From assembly GCF_030209745.1 (NCBI RefSeq), contig NZ_JARVRJ010000003.1:1-64000 (forward strand): a stretch of DNA of 64,000 nt, in the 5' to 3' direction. Of the stretch, positions 53,409 to 61,404 are shown piece after piece (within the stretch, counting starts at the first letter, position 1; each line of letters starts with the position of its first letter). The position numbers and the translations under genes were made by a program. The notes below the pieces were generated by a model. That model was given only the letters and a program-made list of their open reading frames with translations. It made no database searches and was not told where the DNA came from. Source of the stretch: Arthrobacter sp. fls2-241-R2A-200 (GTDB taxonomy: Bacteria; Actinomycetota; Actinomycetes; Actinomycetales; Micrococcaceae).

Positions 53409-55090
53409 GGCTGCCCTTTCGTCGGTTGGTGCGTCTGTCCGGTGCGCGGCCACAGTGGCGAATCCGCCGCGGTCTCCCAGAGCCATTGAGCCAAGGTGGT
53501 TTGCCGCTGGCTCTCCACTACCGCCCGTCCGGACGCAGGAAGATTCGCAGCATTTGTGAGGATGCCCGGGTACGCCGCCACGGCCAGGCTCGTCCTGCCG
53601 AAGTGGACGGGCACCACCGTCTCCAGCGGGGCCGTAGAGTTCGACGGCGGCTGGTCGCCAACGGTGGCCGTGCCGAGGTTGCGGTGGATGATCATCCCTT
53701 GGGATTGCAGCGCCACGTGGTCCCCGGCATCCAGGTGCTGATTGCTTGCTTCCAGCGGCACCACGATCCTCAGTTCGCCATGCACCACTGTGTATCCGGC
53801 AACGGTTTCCGGTTTGACAGGGATCAAGAGCAACAGCGCCCCGACGGCTAAAGTGCCTGCCAGAACGCCCCAGCGCCGCCACCGAGGACTGCCTTGCCTG
53901 GCCGCCGAGAGGAAGAACCGGGCAGCAGCCTTCACTACCTGCACCACCATCAGGCCCAGGGCCAAGAACACGGCCACATACCCGGCAAGTCCCAATTGGA
54001 GGAAGATCGGTACGAGCCGTTGGAAGCCCACAACCATGAAGGCGATCCCGGAGATGAAACTTGCCAGCCCGAACCACGGAAGGATTCCCTTGCTCCGGAA
54101 GCTCGGGGCTGAACCCAAGACCCGGTGGCTGACCAGTTCAGCGAGTGCCTCTACGGACTTTTGCCGGAGGTGGGGGATGTCCACGGCCGACATGAGGGCC
54201 ACATATCCGTCCAGCTTGATGAACGGGAACAGGTTGAGGATGGCCACGGCGTAACAGATCGCTCCGTACAGGATGGTGGCGTCCTTGGCGGAAGACGCCG
54301 CAAGGAGGGCTTGGCCTGCGAGCGCAACGCTTCCCAGCAAGAGATGGACAAAGGGTCCGGCCAAGGCAACGAGGACTCGCTGCCTCCGGGAATGCAGCCG
54401 CCATCCGTCAGTGACATCGCAGAAGAAGGCCGGCGAGAAGTAGAACAGCATGATTCCGATGCGCCGCGGGGTCCCACCGAAGTACGTGAGAGCCATGCCG
54501 TGGCCGAGTTCGTGCAGGAGCGTGGAGACGAACATTGCCACTGCAACCATCAGGTATGCCTCAAGCGGAAGCGGTTCGGAGAGAACGCGCCAGATGCTCT
54601 GGCTTGCACCTGCAGCTCCGACGATGCCGCCGCACAGCAGGGCTCCGAGGAGGACTGCTGAACTCGGGCGAATCAGAGCTGCGGCCCCGGGTCGGAGGAA
54701 CTGCAGAAAGGGAGCAGGGTTGAAGAGTGTCAGCTGTAGCGTCAAGGGTGCTTTGAACTGGAGCCGCCGCGTGGTCCCTTGGCGAGCGCCGACGTCGAAA
54801 ATTCCGGTGTGTGCCAAGTGGCGAACCACACCCATGACGTCAGCCGCTGTCCACGGCTGGCCCAACTGTTGGGCCACGTGCGCGGGATCTTTGCGTCCGT
54901 CCACGGCCTTCAGAACGGCCGCGACGTCGGCTGAGACGCGGGCTTTCGGCACGCTGTTGATGGAAACTATCCAGGGACCGCCGTCCTGGAGGGGCTCATC
55001 AATGGAGGCAGCGGAAGCCAATTGCACCGGCCACTGCGCAGCACCGAACTTCGCCCTCTCCGCGGTGCGACCATTCTTTGCCGCCTTCAT
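53405..55090 (-). CDS. M50 intramembrane metalloprotease of the RiPP operon, daptide MpaP-like
   Basis: Membrane protein of 561 residues. Residues about 40-100 look like a PqqD/RRE-type winged helix (VAAVLKAVDGRKDPAHVAQQ, VMGVVRHLAHTGIF). Several membrane helices follow; the zinc motif is HELGH at 193-197, with the third ligand in NLFPFIKLDGY at about 286-296, as in M50 site-2 proteases. The last 120 residues are a HlyD/beta-barrel-like outside domain. Daptide clusters carry an intramembrane protease of this kind, thought to remove the leader. The start at 55090 overlaps the YcaO stop (ATGA); the frame is open to 55342. Confidence 0.82.
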   Translation of the reverse strand: MKAAKNGRTAERAKFGAAQWPVQLASAASIDEPLQDGGPWIVSINSVPKARVSADVAAVLKAVDGRKDPAHVAQQLGQPWTAADVMGVVRHLAHTGIFDVGARQGTTRRLQFKAPLTLQLTLFNPAPFLQFLRPGAAALIRPSSAVLLGALLCGGIVGAAGASQSIWRVLSEPLPLEAYLMVAVAMFVSTLLHELGHGMALTYFGGTPRRIGIMLFYFSPAFFCDVTDGWRLHSRRQRVLVALAGPFVHLLLGSVALAGQALLAASSAKDATILYGAICYAVAILNLFPFIKLDGYVALMSAVDIPHLRQKSVEALAELVSHRVLGSAPSFRSKGILPWFGLASFISGIAFMVVGFQRLVPIFLQLGLAGYVAVFLALGLMVVQVVKAAARFFLSAARQGSPRWRRWGVLAGTLAVGALLLLIPVKPETVAGYTVVHGELRIVVPLEASNQHLDAGDHVALQSQGMIIHRNLGTATVGDQPPSNSTAPLETVVPVHFGRTSLAVAAYPGILTNAANLPASGRAVVESQRQTTLAQWLWETAADSPLWPRTGQTHQPTKGQP

Positions 55091-56232
55091 ATCAGCGGGT
55101 GGGGCACGGAGCGGATGGGTGAGCCCGGCAGCTTGGACTCGTCCATGGTCAGGGGTATGGCCCCGGAGCACACGGCCTTTCCTGTAATCCAGCCGAGTCG
55201 CTGGATCTGCACGGGAAGCCTGTGCGTCAGGTCCACCCACTGCGGGCGGATCTTTCTGGACGCAAGGTAGCTCACCAGCGTTTCGACGTCGGGCGCGGTG
55301 CCACCTTTCGGAAGCGACGCCGACCGGAACGATTCCGCCCAACCACGCAAGTGCTCAACCGCCGGCTCGGTGGCCCAGAAGGCGGCGCGTGATTCGTCGT
55401 CGGACACTGCGGAGACGGGAGCTGGTGGCTGTTTCCTTGCCAGGAACAATTCGCGGATCTGGAGCCCCTCCTGCAAGGCGCCGCGCAGCGCGGCGATCGG
55501 GTCCGACGATGCTTTGATGCCCACGGCGCCAAAGCGTCCGTGACCGGCTTCCCCGATGATGATGCACACGGCCGTTTCCAGCGGACGCCCGCTATGCGGA
55601 ACGAAGGCCAGGATCGGTTCGACGCCGGCCCTGTTCGCCGCGTCCAGCAACGACACAAGAGTTCGCGCACCGGGTTCATGCCGAGCTTCCGCGCGAATGA
55701 CCGCAACGTCTACGCGGTGCAGTGGGCATTGCTGGTCCCAGGCTCCAAGGAAGGCGTCCCGTTCCAATACTTCCGAGAGCCCTGATATTTGCGCGAACGT
55801 CTGTGACGGACCCGACGCAGCGCCGTTCGGCGAGGGATCGAAGGACGCATCCCAAGTGGTCTGCTCAGTTGCTGCGGGCGCATAGTCCACCATTGGCGCC
55901 GGAACCCGCGACGTTTCCCCGGTGATTAAGTCGATAGCCGAATACCAAGGGACGCCGTCGGACTCCGTCAACGGGGCGGAGTCCCCCCGCGTCGGCACCA
56001 GCGCGAACCGCTCCACTGCTTCCCCGGCTCCCCTGGTCAGGGAGGCTCGCCGGTTGACGTCGAAAGCGCCGACGGCGGACGCGAGACTGCGGGACTCAGT
56101 ATTTGCGAGCAGCCCAACCGTTCGCCACAGGCCCACGTCATTGGGAAGGTAAACCGTGGACTCGGACACGAGGCCCAGCGCAGGATCAAGGGTGCGGAGA
56201 GGATCGAGGGTGGGGAGAGGATCAGCGTTCAT
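55087..56232 (-). CDS. YcaO-domain protein of the RiPP operon
   Basis: ATP-dependent peptide-modifying enzyme of 381 residues. YcaO proteins activate a backbone amide to make azolines, thioamides or amidines. The ATP/Mg motifs look intact: RASLTRGAGEAVERFA (Glu71, Glu74), FAQISGLSEVLERDAF (Glu154, Glu157) and AALRGALQEGLQIRELF (Glu255). There is no fused or adjacent E1-like, TfuA or dehydrogenase partner, and no C-terminal PxPxP. The precursors have no Cys, so Ser/Thr or a backbone amide would be the target. ATG 56232 is chosen, overlapping the methyltransferase stop as TGATG. YcaO is not a daptide core gene to my knowledge. Confidence 0.85.
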   Translation of the reverse strand: MNADPLPTLDPLRTLDPALGLVSESTVYLPNDVGLWRTVGLLANTESRSLASAVGAFDVNRRASLTRGAGEAVERFALVPTRGDSAPLTESDGVPWYSAIDLITGETSRVPAPMVDYAPAATEQTTWDASFDPSPNGAASGPSQTFAQISGLSEVLERDAFLGAWDQQCPLHRVDVAVIRAEARHEPGARTLVSLLDAANRAGVEPILAFVPHSGRPLETAVCIIIGEAGHGRFGAVGIKASSDPIAALRGALQEGLQIRELFLARKQPPAPVSAVSDDESRAAFWATEPAVEHLRGWAESFRSASLPKGGTAPDVETLVSYLASRKIRPQWVDLTHRLPVQIQRLGWITGKAVCSGAIPLTMDESKLPGSPIRSVPHPLI

Positions 56233-57059
56233 CAGCCACACACCCACAGTTCGACGTCGTACTGACCGGGTACACGGCTGGTGATCCGCACCGGCCGCCG
56301 TTCAAAAATCCTGAGCCCCGCGGAGGCGATCTCCTCCTCAATGAGGTCGTTGCTGACAAAGGCAACCTCGCTGGTATATGCCGAGGCCCGGTACGTGCCT
56401 CCCTCGTTGAAGCACACGTGGATCATGGTCACCCTGCGCGCGCCGTTGACCGGATCACGGTTCTCCACGGTGATTAGGAATGAGTCCTCGCCGATCGTCG
56501 AAACGGTGGTTCCGCCGTCGTTCCATCCGCCGTCCTCGCCGCAGCCTTCATTGCCGTCCGCGTTAAGTACGGTCAGCAGGAAGCGACCCTCCGGCGCCAG
56601 GCATTTCCGGACGCGGCGGAAGAGTTCACGCCGACCGGCCGGATCAAGGAGAGTGACGCAACTGGCGCCGAGAACAACGCAACCGTATGCGTCGTCGGGC
56701 TCGAAACGGGACATGTCGGCCTCAACCAGTCGAACTGCCGCAGCGCGCGGATTGAAGGCGCGCGTAGCTCCTCTTTCGCGCAACAAGGAGAGCATCTCCG
56801 GCGAAGAGTCGACGGCGGTCACGGAACGCCCCAGCGCCAGCAACGGACGAGTGATCCGGCCCGAGCCCGCAGCCAGTTCGAGGATGGGGCCACTGGTTCT
56901 TTGCGCGGCGGCGAGTATCTCGGGGAGTTCGGTGAGGTCGTTGGCTGTGACTTGGTCGTAGAGGCGTGATCCTGAGACGCTGTACAGGTCCTCGGGCGGA
57001 TCGACGTGGCCCAGGACCCGCAGGATGGCGTCGGCGGTCTTATCGGATGCGATATTCAT
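56232..57059 (-). CDS. SAM-dependent methyltransferase of the RiPP operon, daptide MpaM-like
   Basis: Class I methyltransferase of 275 residues. The SAM site is ILELAAGSGRITRPLL, with the acidic ribose-binding residue in VTAVDSSPEML and VEADMSRFEPDD next; the C-terminal half is strand-rich. In daptides the methyltransferase puts two methyl groups on the amine made by the aminotransferase at the C-terminus. The start at 57059 follows the third precursor gene by 82 bp; the frame is open to 57125. The stop overlaps the YcaO start. Confidence 0.83.
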   Translation of the reverse strand: MNIASDKTADAILRVLGHVDPPEDLYSVSGSRLYDQVTANDLTELPEILAAAQRTSGPILELAAGSGRITRPLLALGRSVTAVDSSPEMLSLLRERGATRAFNPRAAAVRLVEADMSRFEPDDAYGCVVLGASCVTLLDPAGRRELFRRVRKCLAPEGRFLLTVLNADGNEGCGEDGGWNDGGTTVSTIGEDSFLITVENRDPVNGARRVTMIHVCFNEGGTYRASAYTSEVAFVSNDLIEEEIASAGLRIFERRPVRITSRVPGQYDVELWVCG

Positions 57060-57141
57060 CAGCTCGTGTTCTCCGGGAGGTTGGACATGGAGGGGGTAGA
57101 CGCGGGCGGGGGCGGAACGTTGCACCGCCCGCGTGTACCGG

Positions 57142-57279
57142 CTAGGTAGCGGCGATTCCGACGACGATGCCGGCGATGATGATCACGTCACCAACGCGGA
57201 TGTACCACGGTGTATCGTCCGGGGTGTCGAGGTTCTCCAGTTCTTCGATGCTCAGTTGGAGATTCGATGGTGCGCTCAT
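57142..57279 (-). CDS. RiPP precursor peptide 1 (45 aa, ends in Thr)
   Basis: Peptide of 45 residues. The leader MSAPSNLQLSIEELENLDTP is followed by DDTPWYIRVGD and a hydrophobic core VIIIAGIVVGIAAT. It ends in Thr, as daptide precursors do. AAAGGAGG lies 5 bases before the ATG at 57279. The leader shares the SI(E/Q)E(L/I)E..D(T/I)PD pattern with the two other peptides. The core can form an amphipathic or membrane helix. Confidence 0.85.
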   Translation of the reverse strand: MSAPSNLQLSIEELENLDTPDDTPWYIRVGDVIIIAGIVVGIAAT

Positions 57280-57347
57280 TGATTCCTCCTTTCCGGTGCC
57301 TGTGTAGGGAGTGGTGCCGTGTTGGCCGTGGTGCCGTAGGGCCCGGG

Positions 57348-57473
57348 CTACGTGATGCTGACTGCGATCAAGCCCAGCGCCACGCCTTGGGAGACTCCGA
57401 TGAACCAGTTGTTGAAGTCCGGGGTGTCCATGGACTCGATTTCCTGGATGGAAATGTTGAGTTGGTCCTGCAT
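57348..57473 (-). CDS. RiPP precursor peptide 2 (41 aa, ends in Thr)
   Basis: Peptide of 41 residues: leader MQDQLNISIQEIESMDTPDF and core region NNWFIGVSQGVALGLIAVSI, then Thr at the C-terminus. GGGAGG precedes the ATG at 57473. It has no Cys. Leader and core follow the same plan as peptides 1 and 3; the SIT end equals that of peptide 3. Confidence 0.85.
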   Translation of the reverse strand: MQDQLNISIQEIESMDTPDFNNWFIGVSQGVALGLIAVSIT

Positions 57474-57528
57474 GTTCGCTCACCTCCCTTCTTCGCGAGT
57501 TGAATGGCCCCGCCTGGACTGGCGGCCG

Positions 57529-57672
57529 CTAGGTGATGCTGACGGCGATACCAACCAGCGCCAGGCCAACGGTGATCCCGTGGATCCGCTCGCTCCAGTC
57601 ATCCGGGATGTCCAGGCTTTCCAGCTCCTGGATGTGGAGGTCCAGTGCTTTCAGTGCAGTGCTGCTGTTCAT
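57529..57672 (-). CDS. RiPP precursor peptide 3 (47 aa, ends in Thr)
   Basis: Peptide of 47 residues: leader MNSSTALKALDLHIQELESL then DIPDDWSERIHG and hydrophobic core ITVGLALVGIAVSIT with C-terminal Thr. A purine-rich GAGGGGG lies 7 bases before the ATG at 57672. The start overlaps the dehydrogenase stop by 4 bp, so this peptide is translationally coupled to the enzyme genes upstream. Confidence 0.85.
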   Translation of the reverse strand: MNSSTALKALDLHIQELESLDIPDDWSERIHGITVGLALVGIAVSIT

Positions 57673-58901
57673 GTGCTCACCCCCTCTCCCCTGCCACTCG
57701 TAGGTTGCCCTTCGGGCATGGCAAGTTCGGTGCGGCTGCCACCCTCAGCAGTCCCGACCCTCAGCACGTGCTGGATCTGGGCCACATCGATGCCGCGCAG
57801 CATGGGAAGGACTCCGCCCCAGCTCTGGATGGCGGCGTCGCTGGTCTGCATCAAGGTCTCTTCGCGGAGGGTCGGGAGCTTTGCGATGCCCCAATGGCGC
57901 CTGAGTTCGTTGATGCCGCTGGCCGGGTTTGATGCGAGAGTCGGTTCTACTTCCCTGACTGCCGCCCACAGTTCATCAAGGCGCCCACGGTCACCCCAGG
58001 CTGCGGTGCCGTTGACGATCTCTTCCCAGATGGGCCCGATCACGGTTGCCGTGGCGGTCATCTTGCGGACACCCGTGACGTAAGCGAGTTCGTTGGCCAC
58101 GTACCAGTGCTTGGCGCCGTAAGGATTCCGACCCGTGAGCGACCAACCGGTGTGCGTCTCCATGCTGAGGCGGGCCGCGGCCAGCCTCATCTCGGGAGCG
58201 TCCACGTGGGCGAGCCGCAACCCCAGCCGGATGATGCGTTGCATAAGCGAGTAGGCGTCGTCGTCAAATCTGTTGGCACTGCTGCCCGTCAGGGTTCCCG
58301 CCACCCTAAGGAACGCCTCGAGCAGACCCTCCAGGACCAGGTGCCGGGGCAGGGTGGCGAGGTGTCCGCCGTCGAGCACTGCCACGTCACCTGAAAGGTG
58401 AGGCGAGGCTATGAGGCGGCGTCCGACGGCGGTGTCCAGGCACGCGACCCCGCTGACTTCCGCACCGGTCCCCACGGTGGACGGTAGGAGGACGGTTTTG
58501 GGACGTTCTTCGTTGTTGCGGATCGCGGGCAAAACCAGCAGGCCGGAGCGCTTCGCATGGACTTCGGCGAGATCGGCCAGCGTTGGGTCGGCGGTGAACA
58601 CGGCGGCGAGCTTCACGGCGTCCAACACGGATCCGCCACCGAGCCCGACGACTGTTTGCAACCCGTTTTCGTGGAGGAAGTGGCCCACCGTCCGGAGGGT
58701 TTCGCGGGTGACGGGCATTGCGTCCAGGCCAAGAACCGGCACTCCTTTGAGGCCGCCGGCAAGGAGCCGATCCCGGTGTTCCGGGAGGGCGTTGTCCACC
58801 ACCAGACCGGTCCGGCCGCGGGTGAGTGCGCCGACGTACTTGGCGGACACTCCGTGGTCGAGGATGACGCAGCGCGTATTCCACGTGCGGTCGGCGATCA
58901 T
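57669..58901 (-). CDS. Iron-ADH-like dehydrogenase of the RiPP operon, daptide MpaB-like
   Basis: Protein of 410 residues of the iron-containing alcohol dehydrogenase/dehydroquinate synthase fold. The nucleotide loop GGGSVLDAVK (88-97) and PSTVGTGAEVSG (140-151) are clear. The usual metal ligands D-x3-H appear as E191-x3-E195, the first late His is kept (His265 in GAKHWYVANEL), and the PHG His seems to be Lys280 in GVRKM, so the metal site is altered. In daptides this enzyme oxidatively decarboxylates the C-terminal Thr to a ketone. It overlaps the aminotransferase and precursor 3 by 4 bp each. Confidence 0.83.
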   Translation of the reverse strand: MIADRTWNTRCVILDHGVSAKYVGALTRGRTGLVVDNALPEHRDRLLAGGLKGVPVLGLDAMPVTRETLRTVGHFLHENGLQTVVGLGGGSVLDAVKLAAVFTADPTLADLAEVHAKRSGLLVLPAIRNNEERPKTVLLPSTVGTGAEVSGVACLDTAVGRRLIASPHLSGDVAVLDGGHLATLPRHLVLEGLLEAFLRVAGTLTGSSANRFDDDAYSLMQRIIRLGLRLAHVDAPEMRLAAARLSMETHTGWSLTGRNPYGAKHWYVANELAYVTGVRKMTATATVIGPIWEEIVNGTAAWGDRGRLDELWAAVREVEPTLASNPASGINELRRHWGIAKLPTLREETLMQTSDAAIQSWGGVLPMLRGIDVAQIQHVLRVGTAEGGSRTELAMPEGQPTSGRGEGVST

Positions 58902-60187
58902 GCGAACACCCCATCGCGCTGGGCCCTCGCCAAGCCTGCCGTGATCGCGCGGTGTAGTTCCTCGAAGTTTGCTTCCGTGTAGGTGAGCGCGGGCAGTAGC
59001 TGGATCCGGCCCGGTCCCGGCTGCACAATGGCTCCCGCGCAGTGGATGCGTTTGACGACGGCGAGCACTGCGTTGGCGGAAAGGGGCAATCCGTTATCCG
59101 TGAGGAGCTTGATCCCCCGCATGCAACCACGGCCGGTGGAGTTGCCAACGCCTTTGCTGGCTTGAAGCTCGGTGATGAGCTTGTCCAATCCGGCTGACAC
59201 CTGCTTGTTCAGGGTTTGATGGTCCAGCCTTGTCATCTCCTCGATGGTGGCCAGGATCGCGGCGCAGGTAGCCGGGGTGCCGGCTTGGGTTTCACCGTGG
59301 ACAAAGACGGCCTCGTTCTTGTCGAAGGCGTCCGTGACACGTTGCGCGATCAGCAGTGCCGCGCACGCGCTGGTCCCGTTGGTGAGTCCTTTTGAGGTGA
59401 CTACGACGTCCGGCGCTTCCCGCCATTCATCGGACGCGAACCAGCCGCTGACGCGGCCGAAGCCTGTGGCGACTTCGTCGGCGACCAGGAGGAAGCCGTG
59501 GTCCTCTCGGTGCCTCATAAGCTGTTCGATGAAGCTCGCCGGGACCACTTCCGCCCCCGATCCGAGGACCGGCTCGATGATCACGGCGGCGATCCTGTTG
59601 CCCTCCCTGCGCATCAGTAGCTCCAGTTCAGCGCCGTCGTCGTCGAACCTGATGTGTCGGATATTTCGCCGGTCGACGCCGTACATCGCTTGGCCAAGCT
59701 CGTCGCCGCTGAGGGCTTGGCTTCCGTAAGTCAGGCCGTGGTAGCTGCCGCTGAGTCCGACGACGAGTTTCCGCTCAGGCTGTCCGTTGAGGACGAAGTA
59801 CTGCCGGGCGAGCTTCATGACGGCGTCGTTAGCGGCCCCGCCCGAGGTGGAGAAGACGACGCGCTGGAAAGGGTGCGCGGGGAGGTTCAGGAGTGCCGTG
59901 GAGGCGTGGATTGCTTGGCGGTGGGCTGTGCGGAACAGGGGAAGGTAGGAGGCTGCTTCGAGTTCTCTGTGGATGGCCGCCGCAATGCGTGGGTTGCCAT
60001 AGCCGAGGTTGGCGTTCCACAGTCCGCTCTTGGCGCACAGCCTGCGCTGCCCGTCCTCGAAGGTGACGCGGACGCCGTCGGCCTTAACGGCTGTGTAGCT
60101 GTCCGCGGCGAAATCGTGCTGGGTGACGAGCGGCACCCACAGCGGAAGTTGCGTCCTCGGAGTCGGGAGGATGGGCACCACCGTCAT
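58898..60187 (-). CDS. Class III aminotransferase of the RiPP operon, daptide MpaD-like
   Basis: PLP enzyme of 429 residues. The phosphate-binding STSGGAANDAVMKLAR, LVADEVATGFGR (Asp237 against the PLP nitrogen) and VVVTSKGLTNG (Lys266 forming the Schiff base) are intact, so activity is expected. In daptide synthesis the aminotransferase turns the C-terminal methyl ketone into an amine before methylation. It overlaps the recognition protein and the dehydrogenase genes by 4 bp each. Confidence 0.87.
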   Translation of the reverse strand: MTVVPILPTPRTQLPLWVPLVTQHDFAADSYTAVKADGVRVTFEDGQRRLCAKSGLWNANLGYGNPRIAAAIHRELEAASYLPLFRTAHRQAIHASTALLNLPAHPFQRVVFSTSGGAANDAVMKLARQYFVLNGQPERKLVVGLSGSYHGLTYGSQALSGDELGQAMYGVDRRNIRHIRFDDDGAELELLMRREGNRIAAVIIEPVLGSGAEVVPASFIEQLMRHREDHGFLLVADEVATGFGRVSGWFASDEWREAPDVVVTSKGLTNGTSACAALLIAQRVTDAFDKNEAVFVHGETQAGTPATCAAILATIEEMTRLDHQTLNKQVSAGLDKLITELQASKGVGNSTGRGCMRGIKLLTDNGLPLSANAVLAVVKRIHCAGAIVQPGPGRIQLLPALTYTEANFEELHRAITAGLARAQRDGVFA

Positions 60188-61224
60188 GAGCGGGTACCGA
60201 GGATGTCGACGCCGAGCTGCGCAAACCGGGCGAGCACCGCGTGCGCGGACTCTTCCGCCGTCGCCGCTGTGACGTTGAGGGTGGGAGCGACTTTGGTTGC
60301 CGCCGCGCTGACGTTCCCAATGTTGGAAACGGCCTCGATGATGGCCGCGGCGTCCTGGCCGACCTTGAACAGCCTGCCCGTTGCGGTGTCCAGGAGGGTG
60401 TGGTCCATTCCCCTCTTGAGGATGAAGGGCGCTGTTGCTCGAGCGAGAGGGTCGCTGATGCTGGCGCCGTAGAGGCTCAGTCCGAAGCCCGCCAACCTCG
60501 TGCTGTCGCGGTCTTGCCGGGGAACGAACTTCCAGGCATCCAGGGCAGCCAAGTAGCGCGGGATCCAGGACTTGGCCGCGATGGAATCCTGGATGTCCCA
60601 GGGATAGAAGACGGCGGCAACAGCCGATTCCGGCCGGAGTGCGATGGCCCTCACCCGGAGATCCGTGATGACGTCCCCCACCCGGCCGATGGTGGATCCG
60701 TAGGGTCCCGTGCGGATGGACCCGTCGGCGGCGATGTGGAGCCGGGCCAGCATGAGGGTGTCCCGGGTAGCGCCGCTGAGCAAGCCCCGCTCTGCCAGCA
60801 CTGCGTTGACCTCGGTGAGCTGGTGCACGAAGTGGCCGGAGATGCGAGCCTGTTCTGCGTCGTCGAAGAATGCTTGCCAGTCTTGTTCGGTGGTTATCCT
60901 GACGACAGTCACGCCCACCAGGTTCACGAATGGAATGGCCAAGTAGTCCTGGATCTCCAGGTTGAGGGTGCCGTCCACCAGAAGTTCTTCACCGCCGACG
61001 TCGAAGGATCCCCGGACCGGGACTATGTCCGGATCTTCCTTGTCCCCGTTGAGGACCAGAATGGTGGAGCCCTCGCCGGCCAGTGTCTTCGCGTAGGCCG
61101 CGTGCTCGGGACTTTCGACGAAAATGACGTGGCCGGGGATGCGACCCGGGATCCCTGTGATCCACTGATCCACAGCGGCGGCAATGGTATGTTGCTCAGT
61201 CAGCTTCAATGACCCAACCCCCAA
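60184..61224 (-). CDS. RiPP recognition protein of the operon, daptide MpaC-like
   Basis: Protein of 346 residues from the first possible TTG. The C-terminal 80 residues look like a PqqD/RRE winged helix: TATGRLFKVGQDAAAIIEAV, then helices with SAAATKVAPTLNV and SAHAVLARFAQLGVDI. The larger N-terminal part is a mixed alpha/beta domain of no family I know. It should bind the precursor leaders and present them to the enzymes. There is no ATG in the N-terminal region; TTG at 61224 or 61209 is the likely start, the latter behind a G-rich stretch. It is the first gene of the operon. Confidence 0.75.
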   Translation of the reverse strand: MGVGSLKLTEQHTIAAAVDQWITGIPGRIPGHVIFVESPEHAAYAKTLAGEGSTILVLNGDKEDPDIVPVRGSFDVGGEELLVDGTLNLEIQDYLAIPFVNLVGVTVVRITTEQDWQAFFDDAEQARISGHFVHQLTEVNAVLAERGLLSGATRDTLMLARLHIAADGSIRTGPYGSTIGRVGDVITDLRVRAIALRPESAVAAVFYPWDIQDSIAAKSWIPRYLAALDAWKFVPRQDRDSTRLAGFGLSLYGASISDPLARATAPFILKRGMDHTLLDTATGRLFKVGQDAAAIIEAVSNIGNVSAAATKVAPTLNVTAATAEESAHAVLARFAQLGVDILGTRS

Positions 61225-61331
61225 TAGTTGTTCACGTGTTTCCTGCTGCGGTCCCGGTGGTGATCCGGGGTCCGCGCTCTGGGAAGGACACTATGGGCGG
61301 GTGGAGCGGCCACAGGGTTGGATGGAGAAAA

Positions 61332-61404
61332 CTAGGTGGTGAAGGGGCGGGAATTAGGGGTGAATTGAGGGCACCTAGGTGGCACGAACGGGTGGGCTAG
61401 GTGG
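61332..61404. promoter_or_regulatory. Three CTAGGTGG copies upstream of the RiPP operon
   Basis: CTAGGTGG occurs at 61332, 61375 and 61397, the last two 22 bp apart; the middle one is part of the palindrome CACCTAGGTG. They lie 108-180 bp ahead of the operon start (61224) in a gene-free gap (61225-61632) and may be binding sites for its regulator. This rests on repetition only. Confidence 0.35.

Larger units (their letters stand above)
51004..61224 (-). other. Daptide-like RiPP biosynthetic operon with an added YcaO
   Basis: Thirteen minus-strand genes, most of them overlapping by 1-4 bp, run from a recognition-domain protein (61224) to a small membrane protein (51004). The set is recognition protein, aminotransferase, dehydrogenase, three Thr-ended precursors, methyltransferase, YcaO, M50 protease, ABC ATPase, two permeases, and the small protein. 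Aminotransferase, iron-ADH-like dehydrogenase, methyltransferase, recognition protein and M50 protease together with Thr-ended peptides are the known daptide core; the YcaO is extra. No regulator gene is included. The promoter should lie in 61225-61400. Confidence 0.8.

Noticed and set aside
53409..54077. Extension of the ABC ATPase frame into the protease gene
   Set aside because: The extra 223 residues have no ABC features and overlap a clear protease; ATG 53408 has the ribosome site and coupling.
51004..61224. RiPP operon as a lanthipeptide, lasso peptide or bottromycin-type cluster
   Set aside because: No lanthionine synthetase, lasso cyclase or radical SAM methyltransferase; the precursors have no Cys. 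YcaO alone does not define the class, while the other enzymes fit daptides.
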